Assembly: GCF_001038485.1 (NCBI RefSeq)
Contig: NZ_LDUE01000022.1
Location: forward strand, 1 to 64,000
Reading direction: 5' to 3'
Length of the DNA: 64,000 bases
Origin: Ornithinibacillus californiensis
Lineage (GTDB): Bacteria > Bacillota > Bacilli > Bacillales > Amphibacillaceae
The position numbers and the translations under genes were made by a program. A model generated the notes under the pieces. That model worked only from the letters and a program-made list of their open reading frames with translations, was not told the DNA's origin and searched no databases. This document shows, piece after piece, positions 34,440 to 43,025 of the stretch. Every line of letters begins with the position of its first letter. Positions within the stretch are counted from its first letter, which is position 1.

Positions 34440-35549
34440 ATGAAGAAAAAAATATTATTCATGGTTATAAACATGAATATTGGTGGTACGGAAAAAGCTT
34501 TACTTAACTTGATAGAAGAAATGCCAGAAGAACAGTATGATATAACTATACTAATGTTAGAAAAGTATGGCGGCTTTCTAGAGTATATACCGGAAAGAGT
34601 AAATGTTAAATACTTAGAGGATTATCCGATGTTAAAAGGATTAATCAATAATCCGCCAAAACAGAATGTGATCAACCTTTTCAAAAAGGGGAAGTTGTTG
34701 AAAGGATTCTATCTAGGTTTGATTACCATTATTTCGAAGGTTACTAGAAATAATATTGCTTTTTATAAATACTTACTTAGAAAAGTTCCACAAATAAATG
34801 ATGAGTATGATATTGCTGTAGCTTATGCTGGTCCAATGGATTTCATAAGCTATTTTATTGTTTATAAGGTCAAGGCTGATAAGAAGATTCAGTGGATTCA
34901 TTTTGATGTTAATAGGATTGGTTTTAATAAGAGGTTTGCAGGTAGAATTTATAAGCATTTTTATCGAATAAATGTGGTATCGAGTGAAGGTAAGGAAAAG
35001 TTAGTAAGTCTCCTCCCGATGTACAAAGAGAAGATTAGCACATATGCGAATACGGTATCATCAAATCATATTTTAAATATGGCAAATCAAGGGATCGGTT
35101 TTCAGGATAATTTTGATGGAATACGAATTTTAACAGTAGGTAGGCTTAGCAAGGAGAAAGGGCAAGAACTAGCGATATCTGTATTAGAGTTGCTTAAGAG
35201 AGATGGACTGAAAATTAGATGGTATTGTATTGGTGAAGGTAAAGCAAGAGAAGAATATGAGAAAAGCATTAAAGAAAGAAGTCTCACTGAAGATTTTATT
35301 CTATTAGGTGCAAATCCTAATCCTTATCCATATATGAGACAATGCAATTTATATGTTCAGCCATCTAAATATGAAGGTTTCTGTATTACACTATCGGAAG
35401 CAAAGTGTTTCGGAATACCAATTATTTGCACTGAATTTACAGGTGCAAGGGAACAGTTGGTTAACTATAGCCAGGGATACATAGTGGAATATAATAAGAT
35501 ACAACTATACCAATCTATTAAGCAAATTACTGATAAAAGAAAAATTTAA
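34440..35549 (+). CDS. Glycosyltransferase family 4
   Basis: About 369 residues: KILFMVINMNIGGTEKALLN near 4-23, ILTVGRLSKEKGQELAISVL near 228-247, LGANPNPYPYMRQCNLYVQP near 287-306, SKYEGFCITLSEAKCFGIP near 307-325. A paralogue of the preceding gene. ATG 34440 aligns with the family start, but its binding site is poorly spaced; ATG 34413, overlapping the upstream stop as ATGA, is a real alternative by coupling and would add nine residues. It is AT-rich in codon choice, as is the region that follows. Confidence 0.87.
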   Translation: MKKKILFMVINMNIGGTEKALLNLIEEMPEEQYDITILMLEKYGGFLEYIPERVNVKYLEDYPMLKGLINNPPKQNVINLFKKGKLLKGFYLGLITIISKVTRNNIAFYKYLLRKVPQINDEYDIAVAYAGPMDFISYFIVYKVKADKKIQWIHFDVNRIGFNKRFAGRIYKHFYRINVVSSEGKEKLVSLLPMYKEKISTYANTVSSNHILNMANQGIGFQDNFDGIRILTVGRLSKEKGQELAISVLELLKRDGLKIRWYCIGEGKAREEYEKSIKERSLTEDFILLGANPNPYPYMRQCNLYVQPSKYEGFCITLSEAKCFGIPIICTEFTGAREQLVNYSQGYIVEYNKIQLYQSIKQITDKRKI

Positions 35550-35593
35550 AATAAGAGAAAAATAGTATTTAATATCAAAGAGTAGGTGTTGAG

Positions 35594-36598
35594 GTGTGTC
35601 CAAATATTAGTTTAATAGTACCAGTATATAATGGTGAGAATTTTCTTGCTGAGTGTATTGATTCAATATTAATGCAGAGTTTTAAAAATTTCGAGTTGAT
35701 TATTGTTAATGATGGTTCGACTGATGATACATGGAGAATATGTGAAAACTATAGGGATAAAGATAATAGAGTGAAAATAATAAATAAAGAGAATGGTGGG
35801 CCCGGTTCTGCAAGAAATATTGGAATTACTCAGGCAAAAGGAGATTATATTGGTTTTGTAGATAGCGATGATATTATTAATTCAAACATGTATAAGATAC
35901 TTTATAAGGTTGCTCTAAGGGATGATGCGGATTTGGTTGCCTGTGGTTTTCATGATAATAGTACCAATAAAAGTCACGTGAATCCTATAGACGGTAAACT
36001 TATCATCAAAGGTCTAGAGATAAAGGAAGACTTAGAAAAACTGTTGATTCAAAATAAAATATTAACCTACGCAAGTCTTTGCAACAAATTGTATAAGAAA
36101 AGCTTGATAATTAATAACAAATTATTTATCAACGAGAGAATTCATATAGCTGAAGACCTTTGTTTTAACCTATTAGTACTAAATAAGGCTAGTTGTATAA
36201 GTGCAGTTAATGAGCCGTTATACTCATACAGAAATGTGAATAACGAAAGTTTAATGACTAAAAGTTATGACTTATTCTACCAACATTTAATCGCTAGAGA
36301 TGAAATAGTTCGTATCTACAGAGCAATAGGAATAAGTAATGAAGTTCTGTATAAATGTATAGAGTATGAAAATTGCAAGACTGCAGCGGAGTATTTAAAA
36401 AAAATTGCAAACAAATTAAAGTCTGATGTAAATATAAACGTAAAGTTTAAGGAAGTTAATAAACTATTACATGAGCATTATTTTCTTGATTGCCTTCAAC
36501 ATTCCAACAGTAAGCACCTCAACATCAAAGCGAGATTAATGTTGAAATTAATTAAGTTTGTATTATTCATTAAAAAGTCCTTAATAGTTAATTTTTAA
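35594..36598 (+). CDS. Glycosyltransferase family 2, AT-rich
   Basis: A 334-residue GT-A enzyme: ISLIVPVYNGENFLAECIDS near residues 5-24, IVNDGSTDDTWRICE near 36-50, ENGGPGSARNIGITQAKGDY near 67-86 and FVDSDDIIN. GTG start with AGTAGGTG upstream. Codon use is noticeably richer in A/T (AAT, ATA, AAA) than in the epsA-epsN part, as in the next gene, suggesting later acquisition of this block. Confidence 0.89.
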   Translation: MCPNISLIVPVYNGENFLAECIDSILMQSFKNFELIIVNDGSTDDTWRICENYRDKDNRVKIINKENGGPGSARNIGITQAKGDYIGFVDSDDIINSNMYKILYKVALRDDADLVACGFHDNSTNKSHVNPIDGKLIIKGLEIKEDLEKLLIQNKILTYASLCNKLYKKSLIINNKLFINERIHIAEDLCFNLLVLNKASCISAVNEPLYSYRNVNNESLMTKSYDLFYQHLIARDEIVRIYRAIGISNEVLYKCIEYENCKTAAEYLKKIANKLKSDVNINVKFKEVNKLLHEHYFLDCLQHSNSKHLNIKARLMLKLIKFVLFIKKSLIVNF

Positions 36599-36629
36599 TT
36601 CTCAAAATTTATTTTGGAGTTGTTTTATC

Positions 36630-37577
36630 ATGGACCCATATATATCTATTATTGTCCCAGTTTATAATACAGAGCAGTATTTAGAGAAGTGCTTGTTATC
36701 AATTATTAATCAAACAATAAAGTGCATAGAAATTATAATCATTGATGATGGATCTACAGACAGAAGTGGTTCTATCTGCGATGACTTTGTAAAAAGAGAT
36801 AAGAGGATAAAAGTTATACATACAGAGAATAATGGACCTGCCACTGCAAGGAACAAAGGAATAGCCTTATCGAGTGGTCAGTACTTGGGATTTGTAGATA
36901 GCGATGACTGGATAGAGGAAACAATGTATGCAGACCTATATTACACTTGTATAAGTAAAAATGCTGACATAGCCGTTATTGGACTGAGGGAAATTACAGA
37001 TAAAGGAGAAAAGATAAGGGATTATATACCTAACAGTGTGGATCTTAGTGAAATACTTAAACGGGCTTATCCATGTAATAAATTATTTAAAAAGGATTTA
37101 TTTATTAACAATAATTTATTATTCGAGGAAGGTATATTTTATGAAGATCTTGAATTAATCCCAAAACTGTTTGTTAAGGCAAATAAAGTTTCGAAAGTAA
37201 CAAAGATTTCTTATAACTACGTCAAGAGACCATTCTCAACTACAACAACAAGAGATGATAAAATTATTGATAATTTAAGGGCGTATGTAAAGATAAAAAA
37301 ATATCTTATAAAGGAAAATTTATATGAAATATATTCGGAGGATTTCGAAAAAAGCCTTTCATATTTTAAAAAGTATTATATAAATATACTCTATGACTAT
37401 TCAACTATGTTTCTACTCAGAAATATGAAATCAATAAATTTAGAATTTAATAAAATAGGTGGCCTTGGAGTGGAAAACTTTTATAAGTTATTAGCAAAAC
37501 ATATAAAATTTAAAATTAGAAGGACTTTTTCGCTTATAAGAGGTCAATTTTCAAAACCACTTTTTAAAAGTAAATGA
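36630..37577 (+). CDS. Glycosyltransferase family 2, AT-rich
   Basis: A 315-residue GT-A enzyme: ISIIVPVYNTEQYLEKCLLS near residues 5-24, IIDDGSTDRSGSICDDF near 37-53, ENNGPATARNKGIALSSGQY near 68-87, FVDSDDWIEE. The later half has YPCNKLFKKDLF and a basic C-terminus (RRTFSLIRGQFSKPLFKSK). TTTGGAG precedes the ATG. Like its neighbour it is very A/T-rich. Sugar specificity cannot be inferred. Confidence 0.89.
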   Translation: MDPYISIIVPVYNTEQYLEKCLLSIINQTIKCIEIIIIDDGSTDRSGSICDDFVKRDKRIKVIHTENNGPATARNKGIALSSGQYLGFVDSDDWIEETMYADLYYTCISKNADIAVIGLREITDKGEKIRDYIPNSVDLSEILKRAYPCNKLFKKDLFINNNLLFEEGIFYEDLELIPKLFVKANKVSKVTKISYNYVKRPFSTTTTRDDKIIDNLRAYVKIKKYLIKENLYEIYSEDFEKSLSYFKKYYINILYDYSTMFLLRNMKSINLEFNKIGGLGVENFYKLLAKHIKFKIRRTFSLIRGQFSKPLFKSK

Positions 37578-37597
37578 TATAAAGAGGTGTGAATAGT

Positions 37598-39370
37598 TTG
37601 AATGATACATTAAAAAAATTGCTAATTCTATTCAGCAAAAATGAAAAGAAAAAACTATTAATTATTTTTTTCATGATGATAGTAGCAGCTCTATTTGAGA
37701 CCCTGGGAATTGGTTTAATTGCTCCATTTGTTGGGATTGTGACAAATCCTAAACTTATCCAAGAACAGGATATTTTTTTATCTTTTTATAAATTACTTAA
37801 CTTTCAATCGACTACATCATTCATCGTGGGGTTAGTGTTTATATTACTATTCATCTTTATCATGAAAAATTTATATCTACTTTTTTTTTATAATATCCAA
37901 TTTAAGATAATTTTAAATCAGCAAGTAAAACTATCTAAAATATTGTTTAGGGAATATTTAACAAAACCTTATATTTTTCACTTGCATAGGAATTCGGCAG
38001 ATTTACTAAGAAATGTAAATGGTGAGGTTCCACGAGTTCTTCAGGGGATAATCTTGGCATTATTTCATTTGTTAACAGAAGTACTTGTGATTGTTTGTAT
38101 TTTAACATTGTTATTAATTACTTCCCCAATTGCTACAATAACTGCCACTCTATTATTAGGAGGTAGTATTTTTGTTTTCTTTACAATATTTAAAAAGAAA
38201 ATTAGCTCATTAGGAAAAGAACAACAAGAAGTAAGTGGAAATATGATTAAATGGGTAAATCAAGGACTTGGGGCTAGTAAAGAAGTTAAAGTTTCTGGAA
38301 AGGAAGCCTTTTTTATTAATGCTTATGCTAGTCAAGGACAAATTAATGCAAATAATAGTCGCTATATGAAAATGCTTGAACAAGTTCCAAGATTGTTTAT
38401 TGAGACTCTTGTGGTAGCCATAGTGTTGGTAACAATGCTTATAATTATTACCAGTAATGCTAGTACCACTGAACTCGTAACAACAATGGCACTGTTTACT
38501 ATGGCGGCGTTTCGATTAATGCCTTCTATAAATAGGATTGTTGGTCTTATTACAGGGATTCGCTACAGTTTACCTGCACTAGAAGTGGTTTACGAAGATT
38601 TACATGTTAATAAAGAAACTGTCCCAGCGGAACTCACTTCTAAACCTGAGATAACTCATAAAGAGGAAAGAGCATTTAGAGAGTCAATTCAACTAATGCA
38701 GATATGTTTTCGATATCCTAACCAGAAGGATTATTCTGCAAAAGATATTTCACTAGCAATACCTATTGGTTATTCAGTAGCATTTGTTGGGGAATCAGGT
38801 GCCGGTAAGACAACACTTGTAGATATTATTCTAGGTATTCTAAACCCAGAAAAAGGAAAAGTTTTAGTTGATGGAATAAGTATTCATCAAATTAGAACAT
38901 TATGGCAGAAGAAGATTGGGTATATACCGCAATCGATATTTTTAACAGATGATACTATACGTGGCAATGTAGCATTTGGTATTAAATCTGGCGATATAGA
39001 TGATAAAGAAGTTTGGAGAGCACTCGAACAGGCTCAACTAAAGGAATATGTTAAGTCACTCCCAGAAAAGTTAGAAACAACTGTAGGTGAACAAGGAGTT
39101 AGACTATCTGGCGGCCAAAGACAAAGAATAGGTATAGCACGTGCGTTATATCATAATCCGGAGATTTTATTTATGGATGAAGCAACCTCAGCATTGGATA
39201 ATGAGACCGAAAAAGAAATTATGAAAGCAATAGATGGTTTAAAGGGTGAAAAGACACTGATTATCATTGCCCATCGGTTAAGTACGATCGAAAACTGTGA
39301 TATTGTATTCAGGATAAACAACGGTAGATTAGTAGCTATTGAGAGGAAGCTTGATGAATCAGTAATGTAG
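37598..39370 (+). CDS. PglK-type ABC flippase for lipid-linked saccharide
   Basis: About 590 residues: a six-helix exporter membrane domain (residues about 15-330; MIVAALFETLGIGLIAPFVG near 26-45) and an ATPase domain with Walker A VGESGAGKTTLVDIIL near 396-411, signature LSGGQRQRIGIARAL near 502-516, Walker B ILFMDEATSALD near 520-531 and H-loop AHRLST near 555. The N-terminus resembles PglK, which flips undecaprenyl-diphosphate heptasaccharide, and no Wzx-type flippase is seen in the locus. AGAGGTG upstream favours TTG 37598; a GTG at 37589 lies inside that site. Confidence 0.88.
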   Translation: MNDTLKKLLILFSKNEKKKLLIIFFMMIVAALFETLGIGLIAPFVGIVTNPKLIQEQDIFLSFYKLLNFQSTTSFIVGLVFILLFIFIMKNLYLLFFYNIQFKIILNQQVKLSKILFREYLTKPYIFHLHRNSADLLRNVNGEVPRVLQGIILALFHLLTEVLVIVCILTLLLITSPIATITATLLLGGSIFVFFTIFKKKISSLGKEQQEVSGNMIKWVNQGLGASKEVKVSGKEAFFINAYASQGQINANNSRYMKMLEQVPRLFIETLVVAIVLVTMLIIITSNASTTELVTTMALFTMAAFRLMPSINRIVGLITGIRYSLPALEVVYEDLHVNKETVPAELTSKPEITHKEERAFRESIQLMQICFRYPNQKDYSAKDISLAIPIGYSVAFVGESGAGKTTLVDIILGILNPEKGKVLVDGISIHQIRTLWQKKIGYIPQSIFLTDDTIRGNVAFGIKSGDIDDKEVWRALEQAQLKEYVKSLPEKLETTVGEQGVRLSGGQRQRIGIARALYHNPEILFMDEATSALDNETEKEIMKAIDGLKGEKTLIIIAHRLSTIENCDIVFRINNGRLVAIERKLDESVM

Positions 39371-39398
39371 TCTGGTTCATATAATAGTGAGGTGTAAC

Positions 39399-40454
39399 AT
39401 GAAAATAGTAGAAAACCATGATGACTGGAATCATATACTAGATCAATTTAATAGTATTGATGTCTATTATTCATATGAATATGGACAGTTATTTGCCAAT
39501 GAAGAAAAAGGATTATTACGAGCTGTCTACTATAAAAAGGATAATACCAAAGTCTTTTATCCTTTTATTCAACGAAAACTACAATGGGGAGAAGAAGAAC
39601 TACATGACATTGTAACACCTTATGGGTACGGAGGCCCTCATATTGAAGGGGAAAATAGAAGTTTGATTGAAGAATTTTTTAATAGGTTCGGTACTTTTTG
39701 TAAGATGAATAATATCATTACCGAGACAATCCGTTTCCATCCGCTGGCCAAGAATTATCTTGATTTAGGAAGCTATATAGAAACACGATATATACGTCAT
39801 ACAACAGCGGTAGACCTTCATAATTCTATTCAAGATATTCAGGAAGTCTATACCTCTATGAATAAACGAAACATCAAGAAGGCAAAAAAAGAAGGTATAT
39901 CCTGTTGGGTTGCAAATCCAACATCGGAGAATATTAATACATTTATCAACTTGTACAAAGAGACAATGGATAGAAATCAAGCCAGCAACTATTATTACTT
40001 TAACAAAGAATACTTTTTTAGACAAATGGAAACCACAAATATAAGTAATTCTTATTTATTATTTTCTTCATATGATGAGGAAATAATAGCTGGTGTCATG
40101 ATAATCGTAGGAAAAGAATTTGCACATTACCACCTCGGAGCATCAAAAACAGAATATCTACATTTAAGACCAAATAATATATTATTTGATTACATGATTC
40201 AATTCTGTAAAGAAAAAGGATCATCATTACTTCATTTAGGCGGTGGCTATGAAGAAAATGATGGTCTTTTTCAATTTAAAACATCATTTACAAATAATCT
40301 CTTATTTGATTATTACATTGGTACACGAATTTTTAATCAGGAGAAATATAATAAGATAGCTTCAGAGGTTAGGGATAAATATGATGTTAATGAAAATTAT
40401 TTTCCGATATATCGAGGAATTGTAGGACCAAAAGTTGAAGAAGTAAGGAAATAG
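39399..40454 (+). CDS. FemAB/BioF2-like GNAT-fold transferase
   Basis: A 351-residue protein with the double GNAT fold of FemAB-type enzymes: IDVYYSYEYGQLFANEEKGL near residues 21-40, MNKRNIKKAKKEGISCWVAN near 149-168 (the N-K-R-N..K-A..E-G signature), ETMDRN near 188-193, FAHYHLGASKTEYLHLRPNN near 243-262, and LHLGGGYEENDGLFQFKTSF near 279-298. Members attach amino acids or acyl groups using aminoacyl-tRNA or CoA donors; here modification of an amino sugar in the polymer is likely. It may substitute for the missing EpsM acetyltransferase, which is inference. ATG 39399 has GTGAGGTG upstream. Confidence 0.8.
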   Translation: MKIVENHDDWNHILDQFNSIDVYYSYEYGQLFANEEKGLLRAVYYKKDNTKVFYPFIQRKLQWGEEELHDIVTPYGYGGPHIEGENRSLIEEFFNRFGTFCKMNNIITETIRFHPLAKNYLDLGSYIETRYIRHTTAVDLHNSIQDIQEVYTSMNKRNIKKAKKEGISCWVANPTSENINTFINLYKETMDRNQASNYYYFNKEYFFRQMETTNISNSYLLFSSYDEEIIAGVMIIVGKEFAHYHLGASKTEYLHLRPNNILFDYMIQFCKEKGSSLLHLGGGYEENDGLFQFKTSFTNNLLFDYYIGTRIFNQEKYNKIASEVRDKYDVNENYFPIYRGIVGPKVEEVRK

Positions 40455-40479
40455 GCTTATAAATCTAGGAGGAGTATAG

Positions 40480-41283
40480 TTGATAGTTGATATACATAAT
40501 CACATTTTGCCAGGGGTAGATGATGGACCAAAGGATTGGGATGAAATGATCCTTTTGGCAAATCAGGCCGTTGAGGTAGGAATTACCGATGTAATTGCAA
40601 CACCACATCATAAACATCAACATGGTGAGCACTATTACGAGAATGATCCTATAATCATTCAATCTTTAGTGAATCAAGCAAATTTAATACTAAAGGAAAA
40701 TCAAATACCGTTAACGATACACCCTGGAATCGAATTTCATATTCATCCTGATATTCTGGAGGATATGAAATCGATGGAAACATTCTTGCCATTGAATCAT
40801 ACACGATTCTTATTAATGGAACCACCATCAAAATATTTTCCTGAGAATACTGAGGAGGTTTTTTTAAGGCTACAGGAAAAGGGCTATACACCTATACTTG
40901 CTCATCCCGAGAGAAATCGAATCCTAAGAAGGGAACCGGAGAAGATCTTCAATTTAGTTAAACGAGGTGCATTAATACAAGTTACAGCTGCAAGCATTAT
41001 TGGTACAGGAAAGAGATTGAAGAATTTTTCTCATCATCTATTGGAACACAATCTAGTACATCTTATAGCATCCGATGCACATCATCATTTGAGGAGAAGA
41101 TTTGAACTAAACAATGCTTATCAATATTTAGAAGAAAATTATTCAAGAGATTACTCGGAATATTTTATTTCCAATGCAGAACTTGTACTAAAAGGAGAGG
41201 TGATTTCAATAAGGGATCCACATGAAATCGGGAAGCGAAGGCAGTACTTTTTCTTTTACAACCATCCGTTAAATATAAAGTGA
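40480..41283 (+). CDS. PHP-domain protein tyrosine phosphatase (CapC/YwqE/CpsB type)
   Basis: A 267-residue metal-dependent phosphatase: the PHP motif IVDIHNHILPGVDDGPKDW near residues 2-20, ATPHHKHQH near 41-49, the metal ligand in PGIEFHI near 86-92, LAHPERN near 140-146, and ASDAHH near 194-199. These enzymes dephosphorylate the BY-kinase and its targets in capsule/EPS loci. Here the only kinase candidate is EpsB (16581), which lacks the usual tyrosine tail. The TTG start has AGGAGGAG upstream. Confidence 0.92.
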   Translation: MIVDIHNHILPGVDDGPKDWDEMILLANQAVEVGITDVIATPHHKHQHGEHYYENDPIIIQSLVNQANLILKENQIPLTIHPGIEFHIHPDILEDMKSMETFLPLNHTRFLLMEPPSKYFPENTEEVFLRLQEKGYTPILAHPERNRILRREPEKIFNLVKRGALIQVTAASIIGTGKRLKNFSHHLLEHNLVHLIASDAHHHLRRRFELNNAYQYLEENYSRDYSEYFISNAELVLKGEVISIRDPHEIGKRRQYFFFYNHPLNIK

Positions 41284-41297
41284 GAAGGTGTTAGGAA

Positions 41298-41888
41298 GTG
41301 AAAAGAGTAGTAGATATAATTGGGTCTAGTATATTGATTATTTTACTTTTGCCAATAATGCTAGCTGTAGCCCTTGCTATCTATTTTAATATGGGTTCGC
41401 CAATCATATTTAAACAGGAAAGACCAGGTCTATACGGTAGGCCTTTTTTTATTTATAAATTTAGAACTATGGTGGATAAAAGAGATACAACTGGAAACAT
41501 GCTTCCGGGTAAATATCGTCTAACTAGGCTAGGTGTTTTACTTCGTAAATATAGCCTAGATGAATTGCCTCAATTGTTCAATGTGTTTAAGGGTGACATA
41601 AGCCTAGTAGGACCAAGGCCACTTTTAATGGAATATCTTTCATTGTACACAAAGGAACAGTTTCGAAGGCATGAGGTAAAGCCTGGAATAACAGGATGGG
41701 CTCAAGTGAATGGGAGAAATGCAATCAGTTGGAACCAAAAATTCAGTCTAGATGTTTGGTATGTTGATAACCATTCATTTTGGTTGGACATAAAGATTCT
41801 AGCATTCACAATGAAAAAAGTCTTTGTTAGGGAGGGTGTAAGTGCAAATAACCATTACAGTATGGAAAAATATAAAGGTACTCCCTAA
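41298..41888 (+). CDS. Initiating phosphoglycosyl transferase (EpsL/PglC type)
   Basis: A 196-residue monotopic membrane enzyme: one N-terminal hydrophobic segment (IIGSSILIILLLPIMLAVAL near 6-25), then FKQERPGLYGRPFFIYKFRT near 39-58, the active-site DELPQL near 90-95, GDISLVGPRPLL near 102-113, and PGITGWAQVNGRN near 131-143. It transfers a sugar-1-phosphate from UDP-sugar to undecaprenyl phosphate, starting each repeat unit. With EpsC and EpsN present, a diamino-trideoxy sugar phosphate is the likely first residue. The GTG start has AGAAGGTG upstream. Confidence 0.93.
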   Translation: MKRVVDIIGSSILIILLLPIMLAVALAIYFNMGSPIIFKQERPGLYGRPFFIYKFRTMVDKRDTTGNMLPGKYRLTRLGVLLRKYSLDELPQLFNVFKGDISLVGPRPLLMEYLSLYTKEQFRRHEVKPGITGWAQVNGRNAISWNQKFSLDVWYVDNHSFWLDIKILAFTMKKVFVREGVSANNHYSMEKYKGTP

Positions 41889-41920
41889 AGGAAGGTTAAT
41901 AACTATAAAGAGGTGTTTGG

Positions 41921-43003
41921 ATGAGCAAAATACTTATAACAGACGTCGGTGTATCGCCTGCAGAAAACCTGATTAAATCTTGGAAAAAAGCAAAAATCAA
42001 GGATGAAATAATTGGTCTTTCTAGAAATCCTTTTAATCTGCATTGTTCACGAGCAGATATTAAACATTATATTCCATATGAGTTTGGTTTTGATTATCAA
42101 TACAAGAATGCCTTACTTACCATTATAGAAAAAGAGAAACCAAGTTTAGCAGTTTTTATGAGTGATAGGGAAATCTTAGAGGTTTCTAAGTTTCGGGAAG
42201 ATATATTGGCTACAGGTACTAAGTTATTTATGCCAAGACATGAAGTCATCGATATTTGTACCGATAAATTTAAATCTTATGAACGGTGGAAAGAAGCAGG
42301 GATAAAGGTTCCTAATACTGTACCAATCAATAACGAAAAGGATCTTCAAGATGCTTTTAATTTACTAGGAGATAATGAAGGGAAGATCTGGATCAGGGCA
42401 ACAGTTGGGGCAGGTGGGAAAGGTGCTCTACCTACCAATGATTTTGAGTTTGCTAGAAACTGGATAAACGCTTATGACGGTTGGGGGAGCTTTACAGCTT
42501 CTGAATTACTAGAATCCAATAATACTGTGACGTGGCTTTCTATTTGGAATGAGGGAGAGCTAGTTGTCGCTCAAACTAGGCGCAGGAAATCTTGGGGGTT
42601 TGGTAATCGAACATTGTCTGGTGTAACTGGGATTACGGGTGTAGGAGAAACATTTTCTAGTGAAATAGTTGACCAAATAGCTAAGGAAACGATTTTCGCT
42701 ATCGATGATAAACCACATGGTGTATATGGGGTAGACATGACTTACGACAAGAATAATATTCCTAATCCAACAGAGATAAATATGCGTTTTTTTACTACTT
42801 CACATTTTTTTACAGAAGCTGGATTAAATATGGCGGAGATTTATAAAGACATTGCTATTTATGAGAATATACCTAAACTCGAAACAAAAGTGAATCCATT
42901 GCCTGATGGTTTATTGTGGATTAGGGACATGGACCGAGAGCCTATTCTAACGAAGGAGTCTGGAATAAATCAATATTTAATTAACAACTTATCTACTATA
43001 TAA
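41921..43003 (+). CDS. ATP-grasp family ligase
   Basis: A 360-residue cytosolic protein with a carbamoyl-phosphate-synthase-like ATP-grasp fold: a pre-ATP-grasp Rossmann domain (ILITDVGVSPAENLIKSWKK near 4-23), ATP-binding IWIRATVGAGGKGALPTND near 157-175, and the metal-binding GVYGVDMTYDKNNIPNPTEI near 268-287 followed by NMRFF. Such enzymes ligate a carboxylate to an amine. Placed beside a deacetylase and FemAB-like gene, it may attach an amino or hydroxy acid to an amino sugar of the polymer (inference). AAAGAGGTG precedes the ATG. Confidence 0.85.
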   Translation: MSKILITDVGVSPAENLIKSWKKAKIKDEIIGLSRNPFNLHCSRADIKHYIPYEFGFDYQYKNALLTIIEKEKPSLAVFMSDREILEVSKFREDILATGTKLFMPRHEVIDICTDKFKSYERWKEAGIKVPNTVPINNEKDLQDAFNLLGDNEGKIWIRATVGAGGKGALPTNDFEFARNWINAYDGWGSFTASELLESNNTVTWLSIWNEGELVVAQTRRRKSWGFGNRTLSGVTGITGVGETFSSEIVDQIAKETIFAIDDKPHGVYGVDMTYDKNNIPNPTEINMRFFTTSHFFTEAGLNMAEIYKDIAIYENIPKLETKVNPLPDGLLWIRDMDREPILTKESGINQYLINNLSTI

Positions 43004-43025
43004 ATTTAGGAGGGGGTTATAATGC

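Noticed and set aside
37598-39370. Second lasso peptide exporter
   Set aside because: It lies among polysaccharide genes far from the precursors and its N-terminus is PglK-like; the exporter at 59489 fits the lasso role.
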